Part shown: piece by piece, positions 63,601 to 64,000 of the stretch
How positions within the stretch are numbered: the first letter of the stretch is position 1
Layout: every line of letters starts with the position of its first letter
Assembly (NCBI GenBank): GCA_002413045.1
Contig: DHWF01000042.1
Coordinates: forward strand, 1-64,000
From: Chloroflexi bacterium UBA5189
GTDB lineage: Bacteria > Chloroflexota > Limnocylindria > Limnocylindrales > CSP1-4
DNA length: 64,000 nucleotides
Direction: 5' to 3'
Notes under the pieces: model-generated
Database searches by the model: none
Told to the model about the DNA's origin: nothing
What the model saw: the letters and a program-made list of their open reading frames with translations, nothing else
Translations under genes and position numbers: made by a program

Positions 63601-64000
63601 CCGCGCTGGCCGGCGTCCCGCATGGCCGCGGCGGCGGCGAGGGCCCGGCGATTGATTCGCGGTCGGTTGCCCGGGAGCGGACCGGGCTCGCCGCCGGACA
63701 CGCCGCCGGGAAGGGCCACGAGCTCCGGCGAATGCGCCTTCGCCGCAGGCCTGAGCGCCGCGGCCTGCTCGGCGGCCGCCGCATCGCGATGCGCCCGGAT
63801 CCAGCGCGCGGCGTCCTGGTCGTTGCCCATCAGGACGTCGGCGGCCATGATCGCCGCCTTGACCTCGGCGGCGAGCGGGTTCGTGATCGCGGACGTCAGG
63901 CCGCTGGCGATCGCCATCGGCAGGAACGCGGCGTTGATGCGCTCGCGATCCGGCATGCCGAAGCTCACGTTCGATGCCCCGCAGGTCGTGTTGACACCGA
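63597..64000 (-). CDS. Pterin-binding corrinoid methyltransferase (MtvB/MtrH/AcsE type), C-terminal part
   Basis: The upstream part lies beyond the right edge; 134 codons are visible. TTCGASNVSFGMPDR, AAFLPMAIASGLTSAITNPLAAEVKAAIMAADVLMGNDQDA is the end of the pterin-binding TIM barrel (the methyl-THF:corrinoid methyltransferase signature). A low-complexity Ala/Pro-rich tail follows to RRALAAAAAMRDAGQRG. It would transfer the methyl group from the corrinoid to tetrahydrofolate, completing the MttB/RACo/MetF set. Confidence 0.85.
   Translation of the reverse strand, partial: GVNTTCGASNVSFGMPDRERINAAFLPMAIASGLTSAITNPLAAEVKAAIMAADVLMGNDQDAARWIRAHRDAAAAEQAAALRPAAKAHSPELVALPGGVSGGEPGPLPGNRPRINRRALAAAAAMRDAGQRG

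Noticed and set aside
1..64000. CRISPR arrays, phage modules, rRNA operons, integrases
   Set aside because: No regularly spaced repeats, no phage structural or recombinase genes, and no rRNA-like sequence were found on reading the window.

Overview
This 64 kb window is one contiguous piece of a GC-rich (roughly 70 %) bacterial chromosome. I see no plasmid, phage, CRISPR, rRNA or tRNA features. Genes are packed with ATGA, GTGA and TGATG overlaps. GTG and TTG starts are common, and at least two genes look leaderless. The mix of lipoproteins, an ice-binding protein, a Flp pilin, CysM/CysO/Mec cysteine synthesis, a nucleoside-type ECF transporter and many NarL-type regulators fits an uncultured Chloroflexota (Limnocylindria-like) or a related actinobacterial-type soil or freshwater organism. 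That placement is inference, because no phylogenetic marker is present.

Left part (1-11150, almost all minus strand): the start of purQ at the edge, then a thiolase that breaks off in a 15-C homopolymer. Next comes a phenylacetate-type catabolic cluster: two paralogous lipoproteins, 3-hydroxyacyl-CoA dehydrogenase, PaaD, PaaC, PaaB, PaaA, an NTF2-like protein and a TetR regulator with a perfect palindromic operator. Behind it lie two enoyl-CoA hydratases, an EthD-like protein, an alpha/beta hydrolase and a flavin reductase. PaaE, PaaK and PaaZ are not here.

11.2-25.2 kb (mostly plus): an amine or amino-acid utilisation set (APC permease, PuuA-like glutamine synthetase homologue, SDR, aldehyde dehydrogenase) surrounds a b6-type cytochrome b with a small membrane partner. 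Then come two Gmad2-like anchored proteins, a Nudix hydrolase, purE, a rare GrpB-PurK fusion and a Flp pilin. A NarL-type two-component system follows.

27.6-34.6 kb: a purine-nucleoside salvage locus with acyltransferase, adenosine deaminase, a broken Kam-type 16S rRNA methyltransferase gene, nucleoside hydrolase and a complete ECF transporter (S, T and two ATPases).

34.5-47.5 kb: sulfur and Fe-S metabolism. One operon runs sufU - Cys-rich leader peptide - peroxiredoxin - rhodanese/MoeB - cysO - cysM - mec - membrane protein. A second runs rrf2 - sufC - sufS behind a 29-bp operator-like inverted repeat. A FtsX-type ABC exporter (permease plus double ATPase) lies between them.

47.5-58.9 kb: an ice-binding (DUF3494) protein, a sortase-like lipoprotein whose catalytic Cys is Ser, a coiled-coil membrane protein, and a regulatory island. 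The island holds a stand-alone receiver, two histidine kinases with complementary defects, a LuxR-type regulator and a cyclase/NB-ARC regulator. An orphan TRAP-type binding lipoprotein follows.

59-64 kb: a corrinoid methyltransfer operon (pterin-binding methyltransferase, RACo-like activator, non-pyrrolysine MttB homologue, MetF-like reductase) that would move methyl groups from a quaternary or tertiary amine to tetrahydrofolate.

The two observations I rate highest are the CCRC leader peptide coupled to the cysteine operon and the pair of adjacent half-functional histidine kinases.
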